Below, in pieces: positions 62,626-64,000 of a stretch of DNA of 64,000 nt (the first letter of the stretch is position 1; each line of letters begins with the position of its first letter). The DNA is from Siphonodentalium dalli. Taxonomy: Eukaryota > Mollusca > Scaphopoda > Gadilida > Siphonodentaliidae. Both the position numbers and the translations under genes were made by a program. Location of the stretch: positions 115,053,195-115,117,194 of the forward strand of contig CP136065.1 in assembly GCA_032622095.1 (NCBI GenBank), given 5' to 3'. The notes under the pieces were generated by a model that searched no databases, was not told where the DNA came from, and worked only from the letters and a program-made list of their open reading frames with translations.

Positions 62626-64000
62626 GTATGTTTGCCTCTGAAAATTACTCTCGGTGATTATCCAAAACATAGAATTAAATAACTATTCAGTGGAAAACCT
62701 ATTATCTGTTTCAATATTCCCAACTGAGAGTTCCTACCCGCTAAGCTATATTGTATATCTCTACAATGTCCTTGGTACATGAAGGGTTAATCTAAAATTA
62801 GTACACATTATCCATGGTACGATATCAGTACACTATTTTTGTAAACATCAGTTCCGACGTCGGGGAGTATTTAAGCCAGCACTTGCGGTTGCTCTTCCAT
62901 TTTCTTATCCTTTGCTGTCCAAAGCTAAGTACACTCTAAAAATTGAAGGGAAAACGAAGTATTTTTGATTGAAGATAAAAGATAAACTAACAATATTCAT
63001 ATTAACACACAACATTTCATAATTTCTTGCAATGACACATGCTTATTTCAGAAATATGTCTGTGAAGTACAATGAAAAAACTTTAAAATTATTATAGCAA
63101 TTGTCGAGTCTGTCTTAATTGAACATGTGGTTTCTTCGCACAATAATGTAGCAACAGACAGACTTGTCTATTAATAACCAATGAAGGAAATCAGAAAAAC
63201 TTTTGACAAAAAGTCAAAATTGAATTTGAACTTCAGCACTGTGAACATTGACATCAATTCAACAACATATCATTATAATCTTTGCTCTATAAAAGACACT
63301 ATCATTAGTCAACATCTTATATAGTTCTATAGTAGATACTTTATTTTCAAAATGCCAAATAGTCAATTATAGTTTAAAAGATTCACATTACTAGTATTGT
63401 TACAATAGCAAACACAAGGCTATACAATAGTAGTGACATAGCCATTATTATACCAAATGAAACCTTCGTATTTGTTCCACTGGTGAAACTTTGATATTAA
63501 CTATGGCACACAGCAAATGAAACTGGTGAAGCACCTGTAGCCTATCGCGTATGTCCACGGCTATTATGTGGGCTGGAGAAAGGAGGGTGTAGTCAAACAT
63601 AGTTGGTTCAAGAGGCACACTTAAGGCGGTTAACCAACTCTGACTCACATGAGATCATAATAGCCAATATAATTATTTGAAAATGTCATGCATTCATTAA
63701 CTAAAGGAATAACAGTGGTTATGGTTATGTTTATTACGATCCACACAAGCCATCATGGTCATGTTCCCCAAATGTAGAGGAAGCCTTAAAGTTAAAATCT
63801 ATAAAATTTGGGGATAATAAATTAATAGCATCTCTGCAGCTAATCAGCCGCTTTTACGAGAATCAAACTGAAAATCATGATTATTATTCTCCCCAGATTT
63901 TAAGGATCAGGGTACCCAATATTTACCATAGGTAAAGACTATGAGAAACATTAAATCACCATATTTACATGACTTAAAACAAAGCAGTGAATTCAGTCTT
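62626..64000. other. downstream of exon 15, nothing recognised
   Basis: Probably intron 15. No exon with matching phase-1 entry and IQCE similarity was found before the window end, nor a clear polyadenylation signal close to the possible stop at 62655. Confidence 0.4.

Noticed and set aside
1-64000. tRNA, rRNA or snRNA genes
   Set aside because: I looked for A/B-box pairs, cloverleaf-like GGTTCGAATCC strings and conserved snRNA motifs and found none that hold up.

Overview
The window is nuclear DNA from an invertebrate animal, most likely a marine mollusc and probably a bivalve. It is AT-rich and intron-rich and is packed with repeats that combine a 5' hairpin, a CCGTCCGTC tract and ~160-bp tandem units. 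Such repeats are well known from bivalve genomes (pearl, BIV160 and Helentron-associated HINE elements). The taxonomic call is inference from repeat style and from the protein encoded; no marker gene is present.

One host gene runs along the whole window on the + strand. I reconstructed 15 exons (6108 to 62625) whose splice phases all agree. They encode about 570 residues of an orthologue of IQCE (IQ motif containing E), a ciliary coiled-coil/IQ protein that anchors the EVC-EVC2 complex in Hedgehog signalling. The exons total about 1.7 kb in 56 kb, so ~97% of the locus is intron. The 5' end is uncertain and the 3' end probably lies beyond base 64000.

The introns hold a layered record of transposition. 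(a) 1-3712: a Helentron-like tandem array (~160-bp units), cut by the window edge and interrupted by a 362-bp hAT MITE with a perfect 8-bp target duplication. (b) 3.8-10.9 kb: fragments of several hairpin-headed repeat families and small MITEs. (c) 11.7-14.8 kb: a 3.1-kb non-coding element with short terminal inverted repeats and many GTAATGTCAGTCACG motifs. A second copy (16.4-24.6 kb) is split by a 6.25-kb Helentron-like array inserted between two Ts; the first copy preserves the empty site. (d) 24.6-30.9 kb: older repeat copies, three TTAA-flanked MITEs and exons 3-6. (e) 30927-36527: an apparently intact, very young BEL/Pao LTR retrotransposon (identical 151-bp LTRs, 5-bp target duplication, one 1752-codon open frame), antisense to the gene. 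(f) 36.6-53.6 kb: more TTAA MITEs carrying 60-70-nt near-perfect palindromes, a minisatellite, a long fold-back, exons 7-13 and a 2.46-kb TTAA element. (g) 56513-59580: a complete but dead hAT transposon with a BED-finger transposase, broken by one stop codon and two homopolymer frameshifts.

No tRNA, rRNA, CRISPR or prokaryote-type operon was seen. Most short open frames are chance frames or recurring frames inside the ~160-bp units.
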